A stretch of 64,000 nucleotides of DNA, taken from the NCBI RefSeq assembly GCF_963931595.1, contig NZ_OZ007030.1, positions 1,294,481-1,358,480 of the forward strand. Direction: 5' to 3'. Shown piece after piece: positions 16,277-25,499 of the stretch; within the stretch, counting starts at the first letter, position 1; each line of letters starts with the position of its first letter. The stretch is from an uncultured Subdoligranulum sp. (GTDB lineage Bacteria > Bacillota > Clostridia > Oscillospirales > Ruminococcaceae). A program made the translations under genes and the position numbers. The notes below the pieces were generated by a model that saw only the letters and a list, made by a program, of their open reading frames with translations, was not told the DNA's origin and did no database searches.

Positions 16277-19200
16277 TCAATTTACGTTCCTGCCACTGCG
16301 CCCGGGTCACAAGCACCGCACGGGGTTTGGCGCCCTCATAGGGGCCAATGACCTTTTCCTGTTCCATCTGGTCCATAATACGGGCAGCCCGGGCATACCC
16401 CAGCTTGCAGCGGCGCTGCAAAAGGCTGGTGGATGCCTGTCCCGCATCGATGACACACTCCACTGCCTGTTCGAACATGGGATCCAGCGAACCGCCGTCT
16501 GCGTCATCGTCGCCTTTCTTGCTGCCCTTCTCGGCCACCGCGCGGCGTTCCATCTCCGCAATCATCTCCTCATCATACTGGGAGGAGGAAGTGGACTTGA
16601 TGAAACTCAGCACGGCGCCGATCTCCTCGTCGGTCACAAAGGTGCCCTGCACACGCACCGGCTTGGCAGCGCCCACCGGCAGGAAGAGCATATCGCCGTT
16701 GCCCAGCAGTTTTTCCGCGCCGGAGGAATCCAGAATCGTGCGCGAGTCGATCTGACTGGAGACCGCAAAGGCGATACGGCTGGGAATATTGGCTTTGATC
16801 AGACCGGTGATGACATCCACGCTGGGACGCTGGGTCGCCACGATCAGATGAATGCCCGCGGCACGCGCCTTCTGGGCAATACGGCAGATGTAATCTTCCA
16901 CTTCCTTGCCGGCAACCATCATCAGGTCCGCCAGCTCATCGATGATGATGGCGATATACGGCAGATGTTCCAGCCCTGTCTGTGCAGCCAGCTTGTTGTA
17001 CGCCTTGATTTCACGCACATTGTTTTCCGCAAAGAGTTTGTACCGGCGCTCCATCTCCGCCACGCTGGCGCCCAGGGCGCCGGCCGCCTTGCGGGGTTCG
17101 GTCACAACGGGCATCAGCAGATGGGGAATGCCGTTGTACTCCGCCAGTTCCACCACCTTGGGGTCAATCAGGATCAGCTTGACATCCTCCGGTCCCGAAC
17201 GGAACAGGAAGCTGATGATGATGGAGTTCACGCAGACCGATTTACCGCTGCCGGTGGAACCTGCAATCAGAAGGTGGGGCATCTTGCACAGGTCGGCCAC
17301 CTGCGCCGCACCGGCAATATCCTTGCCCAGAGCCATCGTCAGCGGGCTACGCATATTGATATAATTCTGGGATTCGAACACCGTGCGGATATTCACCGTC
17401 GAACGGATCTTGTTGGGCACTTCGATGCCGACCGCCGGCTTGCCGGGGATGGGTGCCTCAATACGGACGCCCGCCGTGGCCAGATTCAGTGCAATATCGT
17501 CGGCCAGGCTGGTGATCCGGCTGACCTTGATGCCTGCCTGCGGCTGCAGTTCGTACCGCGTCACAGAGGGGCCGCGGCAGATGTCCAGGATCTTTGTCTT
17601 GACGCCGAAGCTTTCCAGCGTGTTGACCAGGGTGTCGGCATTCTTCTTCATTTCCCGTGCTGCGCCCGCCTCATCCTCGGGACGCGTTGCGTTGAAAAGA
17701 TTCAGCGACGGGTAACAATAGGGTTTGGGCGGTTCCTTGGCCGCCCTTGCAAGATTCATGGCGTCCGGATCGGCCTTGGCGGCAGAAGGCGGGGTGTGAA
17801 TCGGCGCAGAAGCTGAATTGCCCACCGCCGTGCTGACCTGCAGCTGTGCGGCTTCCCCGCCTTTGGGCACGATGAAGGAGTTTTCGGTGCCTGTGGGCTG
17901 CGATTTTGCAGCCGACTGGTTGTCCAGCAATTCCGACAACGGCCGGCCGCTCTGCCAGGCCGTGCTGGCAGCCCGCCCTACGTCAAAGCTGCCGTTCAGC
18001 GTAGGAATGCCCCTGGCGGGTGTGCGCTGCAGGTCTTCCGGCGAAAATGCCATGGTATCCCCCGGCACACGGGCCGCCGGTTCCGGCTGCACAGGCACAA
18101 GCGGCGTATCGAAGCCTTCCGCCTGCGGTTCCGGCTGCAGCGGCACCGAGAAGCTTTCCTCCGCTTCCTGCGGCTGGTAGTCCTGCTGCCCGTAATACGG
18201 TGCATGGCCGCTGACGGCGCGGTTGATGAGGGAGTCCAGTTCATCCCCTCCGGCCGGCTGCGGTGCCGGTTCGGCATCCAGTTTCAGTTCAAAATCTTCC
18301 TGCGGAGCCGCCGGCGCCGGGGCGGGTTCCGCCTTCGGCGCATGGAAGCGCTGCGAATCGGACAGATGGGACAGCGGGTCCATGCCGAACGTACCGCCCG
18401 GCCCGATATTCACGGGCTCCAGCGGGTCATGCTCCACCGCCTGCTTCAGTGCCTGGCTTTCAGGTGCAGGCCCAAGATCCACATCGAAGGAAGCGCGGGA
18501 ATTTCCGCCCAGGGCTGACAGACCCGCCAATGTAGCGGCCGCTGCAGGATTGCCGGCCGACGGTGCGGCTGACGGCTTCGGGATCCTGCCGGTATCGGCA
18601 ATCACGTCATAGGCAGGATGGTGCCGGCGCGGTGCATCCGGCAGGGTTTCTGTCAGATTCTCAATGGGTTCCTCCTCCGGCTCACCGCTGAAGAGCTGCG
18701 TGTCGTAGGCGGATTCCGCCGCTTCCCGCTCGGCACGGACCTGCTGTACCTTATGATATTGCCCGTTCAGGAAGTCCACCACATCCACCGGTGTGATGGC
18801 AAAGAATACCATCAATCCCAGGGCAAAAACAAGGAGCATGACGAAGTTGGAAGCGGGACGGCCAAACAGCGCCAGCAGGCTGGCCCCGATGGGAGCACCC
18901 AGCACGCCGCCTTCCCAGAAGCCGGACTGTCCCCGCATGAACAGCATCTTGATGACTTCCCAGACGTTGGCTTCACTGACCGACACCTTGGAAAATACCA
19001 CCGGCACACTGGCACACAGGATCCCCATAAGGACCACCTTGCCTGCGAACAGAGCCACCCGGTACCCGGAGGCCAGCAGATAGGCCAGGTACAGAAGAAA
19101 CGGTCCCACCAGATAAGTCATGATGCCGAAGATGCCGAACAGCCCCCCGCGCATGGTTTTCCAGAAATTCTGGCCCGGAACCAGCACCATCGCCACGCAG

Positions 19201-19397
19201 AGAAGTCCCAATCCCGCCAGCAGAACACTGGGAAGCAGGTTGGGTGTTTCGGCGCGGCGCTGTGCACGCCGGGATGGTGTTTTTTTACCGCGCGAGGCAG
19301 ACGAGCGTGTGCCCGTGCTGCGGGAGCGGGAGGAAGAACTGCGGCCGGTCGAAGATTTTCGCCTGTTGCTGCTCTTTCCGGAACGAGATTGTGCCAT
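16254..19397 (-). CDS. ftsK: DNA translocase FtsK/SpoIIIE
   Basis: Septal DNA pump that clears chromosomes from the division plane, and in endospore formers also the forespore pump. Architecture: basic Ser/Arg-rich N-terminus, four or more membrane helices (~55-190), a long Pro/Glu/Ala linker (~215-560), and the hexameric motor with Walker A AGSTGSGKSVCVNS near residue 711 and LILIDPKVVELAEYNG. The C-terminal gamma winged-helix domain (~970-1035; EQAVECVIDAGQASTSLLQR) reads polar DNA motifs. 1047 residues is at the long end, mostly because of the linker. Confidence 0.95.
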   Translation of the reverse strand: MAQSRSGKSSNRRKSSTGRSSSSRSRSTGTRSSASRGKKTPSRRAQRRAETPNLLPSVLLAGLGLLCVAMVLVPGQNFWKTMRGGLFGIFGIMTYLVGPFLLYLAYLLASGYRVALFAGKVVLMGILCASVPVVFSKVSVSEANVWEVIKMLFMRGQSGFWEGGVLGAPIGASLLALFGRPASNFVMLLVFALGLMVFFAITPVDVVDFLNGQYHKVQQVRAEREAAESAYDTQLFSGEPEEEPIENLTETLPDAPRRHHPAYDVIADTGRIPKPSAAPSAGNPAAAATLAGLSALGGNSRASFDVDLGPAPESQALKQAVEHDPLEPVNIGPGGTFGMDPLSHLSDSQRFHAPKAEPAPAPAAPQEDFELKLDAEPAPQPAGGDELDSLINRAVSGHAPYYGQQDYQPQEAEESFSVPLQPEPQAEGFDTPLVPVQPEPAARVPGDTMAFSPEDLQRTPARGIPTLNGSFDVGRAASTAWQSGRPLSELLDNQSAAKSQPTGTENSFIVPKGGEAAQLQVSTAVGNSASAPIHTPPSAAKADPDAMNLARAAKEPPKPYCYPSLNLFNATRPEDEAGAAREMKKNADTLVNTLESFGVKTKILDICRGPSVTRYELQPQAGIKVSRITSLADDIALNLATAGVRIEAPIPGKPAVGIEVPNKIRSTVNIRTVFESQNYINMRSPLTMALGKDIAGAAQVADLCKMPHLLIAGSTGSGKSVCVNSIIISFLFRSGPEDVKLILIDPKVVELAEYNGIPHLLMPVVTEPRKAAGALGASVAEMERRYKLFAENNVREIKAYNKLAAQTGLEHLPYIAIIIDELADLMMVAGKEVEDYICRIAQKARAAGIHLIVATQRPSVDVITGLIKANIPSRIAFAVSSQIDSRTILDSSGAEKLLGNGDMLFLPVGAAKPVRVQGTFVTDEEIGAVLSFIKSTSSSQYDEEMIAEMERRAVAEKGSKKGDDDADGGSLDPMFEQAVECVIDAGQASTSLLQRRCKLGYARAARIMDQMEQEKVIGPYEGAKPRAVLVTRAQWQERKLNGQYEET

Positions 19398-19470
19398 AGT
19401 GCGTAGTACCTTTCTGAATCGAAACTCTATACATAAACGGGCTCATAAGCCCAACGGGTATTCGCATTCT

Positions 19471-19499
19471 ATTTTATCACGAATGGCGGGGGTTGTAAA
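19471..19499 (-). promoter_or_regulatory. Sigma-A-type promoter for ftsK
   Basis: Minus strand TTTACA (19499-19494), 17-base spacer, TAAAAT (19476-19471), about 75 bases upstream of the ftsK ATG. It overlaps the T tract of the preceding terminator. Confidence 0.6.
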
Positions 19500-19531
19500 T
19501 GAAAAATGCGGAACTGGTGATCGTTCCGCAT
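19497..19531 (-). terminator. Terminator downstream of the TepA-like gene
   Basis: Minus strand ATGCGGAAC / GTTCCGCAT (9 bp, 8-base loop) followed by TTTTTCATTT. It lies 13 bases past the stop at 19544. Confidence 0.75.
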
Positions 19532-19543
19532 GAATCCTTTTGC

Positions 19544-20269
19544 TTATTTTTTTCGTTCGATTTCTCCGTACAGATAGCGCAATGCGTCCGATAAGCCGCC
19601 CAGTTCATCGATCAGTCCCTCTTCCACGGCCTGATGTCCGTCCAGGACGGTGCCCATGTCCATGACCAGTTCCCCGGTGTTGTGCATCAGGGTGGTAAAG
19701 CGCCGCGCCGTGATCCCGGAATGACCTGCCACAAATCCCACAATGCGTTCCTGCATCTGTTCGAAGTATCGCAGCGTCTGAGGGACGCCCAACACCATGC
19801 CGGAATGCCGTACCGGATGTACGGTCATGGTGGCTGTGGGCACAATGAAACTGCGGCGGGCCGATACCGCCAGCGGAATGCCGATGGAATGCCCTCCTCC
19901 CAGCACCAGGGTAGCACTGGGCTTGCTGACACCGGCAATCAGTTCGGCCAGCGCCAGCCCCGCTTCCACATCCCCGCCCACTGTGTTGAGGATGACCAGC
20001 AGTCCTTCGATCTCCGGGTCCTCCTCAATATCCACAAGCTGGGGGATCACATGCTCGTATTTGGTTGTTTTCTGACTGTCCGGCGCCAGCGTATGCCCTT
20101 CGATGGTGCCGATGACCGTCAGGCAGTGGATGGCATGCCGCCCTTTGGTCGCCGGCACAATGCCGTCCTCGGTGATCAGATCATGTTCCAGCCGTTTGAG
20201 CGCAGCGCTCTCCGTCGGATTAAACGCGGACTTTCCCTTTGTTTTCTTGGCAGTCGGTTCCAATTGCAA
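19544..20269 (-). CDS. TepA-like ClpP/SppA-fold serine protease
   Basis: Belongs to the ClpP/crotonase-fold proteases related to Bacillus TepA (translocation-enhancing protein). Features: [54 protein letters not shown] (the catalytic nucleophile position of this clan), then [15 protein letters not shown] and a C-terminal helix. The start is uncertain. The frame is open to a GTG at 20392, but I prefer the TTG at 20269, which has GGGG upstream and gives about 241 residues, close to TepA. It is divergent from rex. Confidence 0.75.
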   Translation of the reverse strand: MQLEPTAKKTKGKSAFNPTESAALKRLEHDLITEDGIVPATKGRHAIHCLTVIGTIEGHTLAPDSQKTTKYEHVIPQLVDIEEDPEIEGLLVILNTVGGDVEAGLALAELIAGVSKPSATLVLGGGHSIGIPLAVSARRSFIVPTATMTVHPVRHSGMVLGVPQTLRYFEQMQERIVGFVAGHSGITARRFTTLMHNTGELVMDMGTVLDGHQAVEEGLIDELGGLSDALRYLYGEIERKK

Positions 20270-20441
20270 TACAGCCCCTTTCCCGTGACCATTTCTCCAG
20301 CAGTATGTCTCCGAATCAGCCTTCCTATGCACACCCGGCGCATAGAAACTGCTGCTTTTCTCTCGTTTTTCCCGCCATACCAAAAAGACCACGACAATTC
20401 GTCATTGAAAAACAAGGCTTGCAAAAAACTTAGATAAAAAA

Positions 20442-20470
20442 TTGACAATTTCGCGGATAGTATTTATAAT
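20442..20470 (+). promoter_or_regulatory. Consensus sigma-A promoter for rex
   Basis: TTGACA (20442-20447), exactly 17 bases, TATAAT (20465-20470). Both boxes are perfect consensus, so rex transcription is probably strong and held down by a repressor. Confidence 0.85.
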
Positions 20471-20525
20471 AAATTATAAAAATTCTATTGTTAAATTTGC
20501 CGTGCAGCAATCAGACTGCCGGCGT

Positions 20526-20543
20526 ATTGTGAGGTATTTTCAT
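20526..20543 (+). promoter_or_regulatory. Possible Rex operator over the rex start region
   Basis: TTGTGAGGTATTTTCATC resembles the Gram-positive Rex site TTGTGA-n6-TCACAA in its left half and in part of the right half. It lies directly before the ATG. Autoregulation is common in this family, but the match is imperfect. Confidence 0.35.
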
Positions 20544-20544
20544 C

Positions 20545-21183
20545 ATGGGGGTTCAAAACAAGGTTTCCCTGCCGGTCATCAAGCGGTTGCCTAAATACTA
20601 CCGCTATCTCACCAATCTGTCCGCCGACGGAAAGGAAAAAATCTCTTCCAGCGAACTGGCGCATATGATGGGCACAACCGCCAGCCAGGTCCGCCAGGAC
20701 TTCAACTGTTTCGGCGGATTCGGCCAGCAGGGCATCGGCTACAAAGTGGACGTGCTGCGCGTCGAAATCGGCAAACTGCTTTTCGGTGACGGAGAGCGCC
20801 TGCCCACCATTCTGATCGGTGCCGGCCATCTGGGTTCTGCAGTGTCCAGTTTCATCAGCCGGGATACCAATGGATATCGCCTGATCGGGGTATTTGACAT
20901 CAATCCGGATCTTTTCGGCAAAGAAATGTCCGGCGTTCCCATCCTGCCGCTGACTTCCCTGTCGGAATTCTGTGCGCAGCACCACCCGGAGGTTGCCGTT
21001 CTGTGTGTGCCGCGGCAGAGCGCCATCGATCTGGCGGCGGATCTCGTTTCTTACGGCATTCAGGGTGTGTGGAATTTCAGTCATTATGACCTGTCGGTAG
21101 AATATCCCCAACTGACGGTGGAAAACGTACATCTTGGCGACAGTCTGATGAGCCTTGGCTACCGGCTGCGAAATAAAGAGTGA
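20545..21183 (+). CDS. rex: Redox-sensing transcriptional repressor Rex
   Basis: NADH/NAD+-sensing repressor of fermentation and respiration genes. The 212 residues begin with a winged helix (LPVIKRLPKYYRYLTNL, then SSSELAHMMGTTASQVRQDF), followed by the Rossmann domain with GAGHLGSAVSSF, and a C-terminal swapped helix. FGGFGQQGIGYKVDVL is the family-specific linker. It is followed 18 bases later by tdk. Confidence 0.96.
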   Translation: MGVQNKVSLPVIKRLPKYYRYLTNLSADGKEKISSSELAHMMGTTASQVRQDFNCFGGFGQQGIGYKVDVLRVEIGKLLFGDGERLPTILIGAGHLGSAVSSFISRDTNGYRLIGVFDINPDLFGKEMSGVPILPLTSLSEFCAQHHPEVAVLCVPRQSAIDLAADLVSYGIQGVWNFSHYDLSVEYPQLTVENVHLGDSLMSLGYRLRNKE

Positions 21184-21201
21184 CGGAGGAGCTGTCCCCC
21201 T

Positions 21202-21816
21202 ATGGCAAAATTATACTTTCGCTATGGTGCGATGAACAGCGGCAAAACCACCGCTCTCATGCAGGTAGCCTACAATTATAAAGAGCGCGGCATGCGGGTT
21301 CTGATTCTCAAGCCGGCTATCGATACCAAGGGGCAGGATTCCATCGTTTCCCGCCTCGGCATCAGCTGTAAAGTGGATAAGCTTGTCACGCCTGAGATGG
21401 ATATTGTGGCGCTTGTCCGGGAGGATACCGCTGCCCACGGCGCCCCCGCCTGTGTGCTCTGTGACGAGAGCCAGTTCTTTACGCCCGCCCAGGCGGAACA
21501 GCTCTTCCTGGTCACGGTGGATCTGGGCATACCGGTGATCTGCTATGGGCTGCGCGCCGATTTCATGATGCGGGGCTTTCCCGGGTCCACCCGTCTTCTG
21601 GAACTGGCCCACACCATTGAGGAACTCAAAACGATCTGCGCCTGCGGGCGGAAAGCCATCTGCAACGGGCGCAAAGTCAACGGTGAATTTGTATTTGAAG
21701 GCGCACAAGTCGCCATTGATACCGTGGACAACGTGGAATACCAAAGCCTGTGTCCGCAATGCTGGTACCGCGAATACCGCGCTTTTCTGAAGCGCCACGG
21801 AAAACAGAAAATGTAA
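21202..21816 (+). CDS. tdk: Thymidine kinase
   Basis: Phosphorylates thymidine for salvage (type II TK). The P-loop is RYGAMNSGKTTALMQ near residue 10, CDESQFFTPAQAEQLF is the Walker B/lasso region, and CACGRKA plus CPQCWYREY provide the four zinc cysteines. 204 residues is normal. It follows rex, probably on the same transcript, and ends at a strong hairpin. Confidence 0.95.
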   Translation: MAKLYFRYGAMNSGKTTALMQVAYNYKERGMRVLILKPAIDTKGQDSIVSRLGISCKVDKLVTPEMDIVALVREDTAAHGAPACVLCDESQFFTPAQAEQLFLVTVDLGIPVICYGLRADFMMRGFPGSTRLLELAHTIEELKTICACGRKAICNGRKVNGEFVFEGAQVAIDTVDNVEYQSLCPQCWYREYRAFLKRHGKQKM

Positions 21817-21856
21817 ACGAACACCCCCGGATGGAAGACATCCGGGGGTGTTCGTT
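21816..21856. terminator. Bidirectional terminator between tdk and the AraC-type gene
   Basis: Perfect 18-bp inverted repeat (arms 21816-21833 and 21839-21856) with a 5-base loop, overlapping both the tdk stop and the last bases of the convergent regulator gene. Confidence 0.85.
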
Positions 21857-22718
21857 ATGGTTGAAGCCGTTTGTACTGCTGACGGTACTGCTGCGGAGAC
21901 AGTCCTGTGGCGTCCTTGAAAACACGGCGGAAGTGTGCGGTCGTCATAAATCCGGTTTTCCCTGCCACCGAAGAAATGCTCTCGGCGGTTTGTTCAATCA
22001 GATGCTGCGCCGCTTTAATGCGCACGCCATTGATGTATTCAATCAGGCTCAGGTTTGTGGACTTTTTGAACAGACGGCTCAGGTAGTAAGGACTGATATA
22101 AAACTGGCTGGCGATGCCGGTCAGGGTCAGCTTTTCCGCGTAGTGCTGGGCAATATAGGCCTGAATCTGCTCCACAATGTGGTTGCTCACACGTCCTTTT
22201 TCTCCGCCTTGCTGTTGCTGCTGCAGGCACATTTTTTTCAGTTCCAGCAACAGGGTTGTCAGCAGCATGGCACGCAGCACCTGCCCTTCAGGAGAAGTCT
22301 CCCCTTCCAGGTCCAGCATCTGCTGCAGGATATTCTGAATGTGATTTTGCTGTTTGACCGTGATGGAGGACAGCAGATGATTCTGCGGATCCGCCAGGAA
22401 AGAGAAAAAATCCACATCCGGGAACGCCGCAACCACTTTCTGCAGAAATTCCCGGCTGAAATTCAGCGCGATATGACTGGAGGGTGCCTCCCCCAGGGAT
22501 GCCGTCTTGTGAATCTGGTTTTCGCCGATCAGCACCACACTGCCCGCATTGACGATATACGCTGCCCCTTCCACGAAATAGCGCCGGGTGCCGGCGATTT
22601 CGTAATATATTTCAAAATTGTGATGGATATGAAAGCTCGGCATATCAAGACCGGTATCCCGGTCCACCCGCTCAATATAAAAATCCATCTGGGGACAGTA
22701 GGTGTATTCCGAAATCAT
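21855..22718 (-). CDS. AraC-family transcriptional regulator
   Basis: Cupin-like sensor domain (~residues 20-150; MPSFHIHHNFEIYYEIAG) and a C-terminal double helix-turn-helix (~190-285; LTGIASQFYISPYYLSRLFK and SISSVAGKTGFMTTAHFRRV). The start at 22718 has AGAGGG five bases upstream and gives 287 residues. The open frame continues to 22898, but that stretch crosses a promoter and the htpG terminator. The ligand is unknown. FxxxxHxHxxxE/YY sensor domains often bind small sugars or metabolites. Confidence 0.88.
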   Translation of the reverse strand: MISEYTYCPQMDFYIERVDRDTGLDMPSFHIHHNFEIYYEIAGTRRYFVEGAAYIVNAGSVVLIGENQIHKTASLGEAPSSHIALNFSREFLQKVVAAFPDVDFFSFLADPQNHLLSSITVKQQNHIQNILQQMLDLEGETSPEGQVLRAMLLTTLLLELKKMCLQQQQQGGEKGRVSNHIVEQIQAYIAQHYAEKLTLTGIASQFYISPYYLSRLFKKSTNLSLIEYINGVRIKAAQHLIEQTAESISSVAGKTGFMTTAHFRRVFKDATGLSPQQYRQQYKRLQP

Positions 22719-22779
22719 TGCAACCCTCTTTTGCCGGATGGTTTGCGCCATACAAGGCAACTTTTTTGCTATATTGTCT

Positions 22780-22808
22780 AGAATAGCACATTTTTTGTCT
22801 GCTTTCAA
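22780..22808 (-). promoter_or_regulatory. Promoter for the AraC-type regulator
   Basis: Minus strand TTGAAA (22808-22803), 17 bases, TATTCT (22785-22780). The -10 box overlaps an imperfect palindrome GCTATTCTAGACAATATAGC (22769-22788), a possible operator. Confidence 0.5.
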
Positions 22809-22845
22809 ATCCTTTTTCTTGCTGTAATTCTTGCTGTAAACAAAG

Positions 22846-22878
22846 AGAAGGAGCCGGGACAAACTCCCGGCTCCTTCT
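22846..22878 (-). terminator. Terminator downstream of htpG
   Basis: Perfect 14-bp stem AGAAGGAGCCGGGA / TCCCGGCTCCTTCT with a 5-base loop, followed on the minus strand by CTTTGTTT, 16 bases past the htpG stop. Confidence 0.82.
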
Positions 22879-22894
22879 GCAAAGAAAGAGAAAA

Positions 22895-24796
22895 TCACTT
22901 CATAAGGCCACAGACCAGCTGGGCATACGCCACAGGATCTTCAATGGGCAAACCGGCAATCAGCAGGGCCTGATCATAGAGCAGTTCGGCGTACTTGCCG
23001 ACCTTCTCGGTATCGCCGGCTTCATGGGCAGCCTTGAGGGCTGCAAACACGCTGTGCGTGGGATTGAGTTCCAGCACCTTCGTGCTCTCAACACCTTCAC
23101 TGTTGGGCATCTTGCGCAGCACCTTCTCCATCTCCATGGAAATACCGCCCTCGCTGGACAGCGTCACAGGATGCTCTTTCAAAGTCGGATTGACCTTGAC
23201 TTCCTTGACCTTGCCGTTCAGGGCCTTCTTGATTTCTTCAAACAGGTCCTTGTTCTCGTTGGCGGTCTCCTCGGCTTCCTTCTTTTCTTCCTCGGTCTCC
23301 AGCCCCAGGTCACCGGAATTGATGTTCTTGAATTCCTTTTCCTTGTAATCATGCATCATCTGCAGGCAGAACTCATCCACATCCTCGGTGCAGAGCAGCA
23401 GGTCGTAACCCTTGCTCAGGACCAGCTGTGCATTGGGCAGCTTGCCCAGGCGGTCGGTATCGTCGCCGGCAGCATAGTAGATGCACTTCTGGCCTTCCGG
23501 CATCTTCTCGATGTACTCATCGAGGGTGACCAGTTTCTGCTCCTTGGCAGAGTAGAACAGCAGCAGATCCGCCAGCAGATCCTTGTGCATGCCGTAATCG
23601 CCGTAGATGCCGAACTTAATCTGACGGCCAAAGGCTTTCCAGAACGTCTCGTACTTGTCACGGTCATTCACGAGCATGGCATGCAGCTCGTTCTTGATCT
23701 TCTTCTCCAGGCTGTTGCGCATCAGCTTGAGCTGGCTGTCCTTCTGCAGCGTCTCACGGCTGATATTCAGGCTCAGGTCTTCACTGTCCACCACGCCTTT
23801 GACGAAGCTGAAGTAGTCCGGCAGAAGGTCGGCGCACTTTTCCATGATCATCACGCCGGATGCGTACAGGGCCAGGCCCTTCTCGTATTCCTTGGTGTAG
23901 TAGTCATAGGGCGTGCGGCCGGGAATGAACAGCAGCGCCGTATAGGTGGCCGTGCCCTCGGTGCGGCTGGTGATGACCCGCAGCGGGTCTGAGTAGTCCA
24001 TGAACTTGCTCTTGTAGAACTCGTTATAGTCCTCATCCTTGACTTCACTCTTGGGACGTTTCCAGATGGGCACCATGCTGTTCAGCGTTTCCAGCTCGGT
24101 GTAGGTCTCGTATTCCGGCTTGTAGTCATCGCCGGCATCCTCCGGCTTGGGTTTCTGGCGGGATTTTTCACGATACATCGTGATGGGGAAATGAATGTAA
24201 TCGCTGTACTTCTTGACAAGGCCCGCCAGCGTATACTCGTCCAGATATTCGCTGTACTTTTCGTTGTCGGTGTCTTCCTTGAGCACCAGGATGATGTCCG
24301 TGCCGACTTCATCCTTCTCGGCCTCGGTCAGCGTATAGCCTTCCACGCCCTTGGACTCCCATTTCCAGGCGGTATCCTCACCCTGGGCACGGGAAATGAC
24401 CGTCACCTTGCTGGCCACCATGAACGCAGAATAGAAACCGACACCAAACTGACCGATGATGTCGATGTTGTCGCTCTGGTTCTCCGTCTTGAAATCCAGC
24501 GAACCGGACTTGGCAATGGTGCCCAGGTTCTTTTCCAGTTCGTCCTTGGTCATGCCGATACCATTATCACTGATCGTGAGGGTGCGGCTGTCCTTGTCCG
24601 GCTGAATATGAATCTTCAGGTCATCCTTGGTAATTCCGATGGACGTGTCCGTCAGGCTCTTGAAATAACGTTTGTCGCAGGCATCCGACGCGTTGGAAAT
24701 CAGTTCACGCAGGAAGATCTCACGGTTGGTATAGATAGAGTTGATCATCAGGTCGAGCAGCTTCTTGCTTTCGGCCTTAAACTGACGCATTGCCAT
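22895..24796 (-). CDS. htpG: Molecular chaperone HtpG (Hsp90)
   Basis: ATP-dependent cytosolic chaperone. 633 residues. The N-terminal GHKL ATPase has RELISNASDACDK (Mg/ATP Asn), LTISDNGIGMTKDEL and GQFGVGFYSAFMVA. The middle domain carries LNISRETLQKDSQLKLM, and a C-terminal dimerisation domain follows. The start is MAMRQF at 24796 with GAGG upstream. It is transcribed alone, from a promoter overlapped by two CIRCE-like sites. Confidence 0.96.
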   Translation of the reverse strand: MAMRQFKAESKKLLDLMINSIYTNREIFLRELISNASDACDKRYFKSLTDTSIGITKDDLKIHIQPDKDSRTLTISDNGIGMTKDELEKNLGTIAKSGSLDFKTENQSDNIDIIGQFGVGFYSAFMVASKVTVISRAQGEDTAWKWESKGVEGYTLTEAEKDEVGTDIILVLKEDTDNEKYSEYLDEYTLAGLVKKYSDYIHFPITMYREKSRQKPKPEDAGDDYKPEYETYTELETLNSMVPIWKRPKSEVKDEDYNEFYKSKFMDYSDPLRVITSRTEGTATYTALLFIPGRTPYDYYTKEYEKGLALYASGVMIMEKCADLLPDYFSFVKGVVDSEDLSLNISRETLQKDSQLKLMRNSLEKKIKNELHAMLVNDRDKYETFWKAFGRQIKFGIYGDYGMHKDLLADLLLFYSAKEQKLVTLDEYIEKMPEGQKCIYYAAGDDTDRLGKLPNAQLVLSKGYDLLLCTEDVDEFCLQMMHDYKEKEFKNINSGDLGLETEEEKKEAEETANENKDLFEEIKKALNGKVKEVKVNPTLKEHPVTLSSEGGISMEMEKVLRKMPNSEGVESTKVLELNPTHSVFAALKAAHEAGDTEKVGKYAELLYDQALLIAGLPIEDPVAYAQLVCGLMK

Positions 24797-24821
24797 AAAA
24801 TATGACCTCGCTTTGTATGAA

Positions 24822-24882
24822 TTAGCACTCTTTGTTTTTAATTGCTAACGGTAGTTTAGCACTCTTTTTGATAAAGTGCAAG
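24822..24882 (-). promoter_or_regulatory. htpG promoter with two tandem CIRCE-like operators
   Basis: A minus-strand promoter TTGCAC (24881-24876), 17 bases, TAAACT (24858-24853) is overlapped by two inverted repeats of the HrcA type (TTAGCACTC-N9-GAGTGCTAA). Site 1 at 24822-24848 has a perfect left arm and 7/9 in the right. Site 2 at 24856-24882 has a perfect left arm and 6/9 in the right. Both keep the N9 spacing, which suggests HrcA heat-shock control of htpG. Confidence 0.7.
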
Positions 24883-25013
24883 TGTTTGGCCGTCATTTAA
24901 CAAAAATTTTAAATTCCCTGACGGAAAAAATCCATTTTCCTCTTTTCAAATCGTACGAATCGGAGTATTCTGTACATAGATTTGCAATCAAACAAAAAGG
25001 ATGTGATACAGCC

Positions 25014-25478
25014 ATGTCGATCTATGGAGACAAGGCCTACGAGGCATTTTTCAAGGGGTATAACTGCAGCCAGTGCGTTGCACTGGCCTTTGCTTCCGAA
25101 ATGGGACTGACCGAAGAGCAGGCGCTGAAGCTGGCCTCCGGCTTTGGCGGGGGTTTTGGCCGTATGCGGGAAGTGTGCGGCGCCTTTTCCGGCATCACCA
25201 TGGTATTGGGCGCCCTGTACGGCAATACCGATCCGGCCAAGAAGACCCAGACGTACACCGAAATCCAGGCACTGGCGGAACAGTACCGGCAGCGCAATGG
25301 CGGCGGGAGCATCATCTGCCGGGAACTGCTGGGGTTGAAGCAGGCGGAAGGAACGCCCGTTGCCAGCGCCCGGACCCCGGAATACTACAAAAAGCGGCCC
25401 TGCCCCGAACTGGTGCGCCTGGCCGCCGATCTGATGGCCGAATATATCGAACAGCATCCTCTGGGAGCTCAGGAATAA
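25014..25478 (+). CDS. C_GCAxxG_C_C family protein
   Basis: Small (154 residues) cysteine-containing family, possibly redox-related, with no assigned reaction. Family motifs visible: GYNCSQCVALAFA (residues ~15-27), SGFGGGFGRMREVCGAFSG (the GCAxxG-like core) and KRPCPELVRLAADLM near the C-terminus. The start at 25014 has AAGGATG ten bases upstream. The upstream in-frame extension overlaps the htpG promoter. A co-oriented run of four genes follows with short gaps. Confidence 0.85.
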   Translation: MSIYGDKAYEAFFKGYNCSQCVALAFASEMGLTEEQALKLASGFGGGFGRMREVCGAFSGITMVLGALYGNTDPAKKTQTYTEIQALAEQYRQRNGGGSIICRELLGLKQAEGTPVASARTPEYYKKRPCPELVRLAADLMAEYIEQHPLGAQE

Positions 25479-25499
25479 ACCAGGAAGGAAGGATTCGGG

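Noticed and set aside
22719-22898. N-terminal extension of the AraC-type regulator
   Set aside because: The stretch contains a TTGAAA-17-TATTCT promoter and the htpG terminator. The ATG at 22718 has a good ribosome site and gives the normal length.
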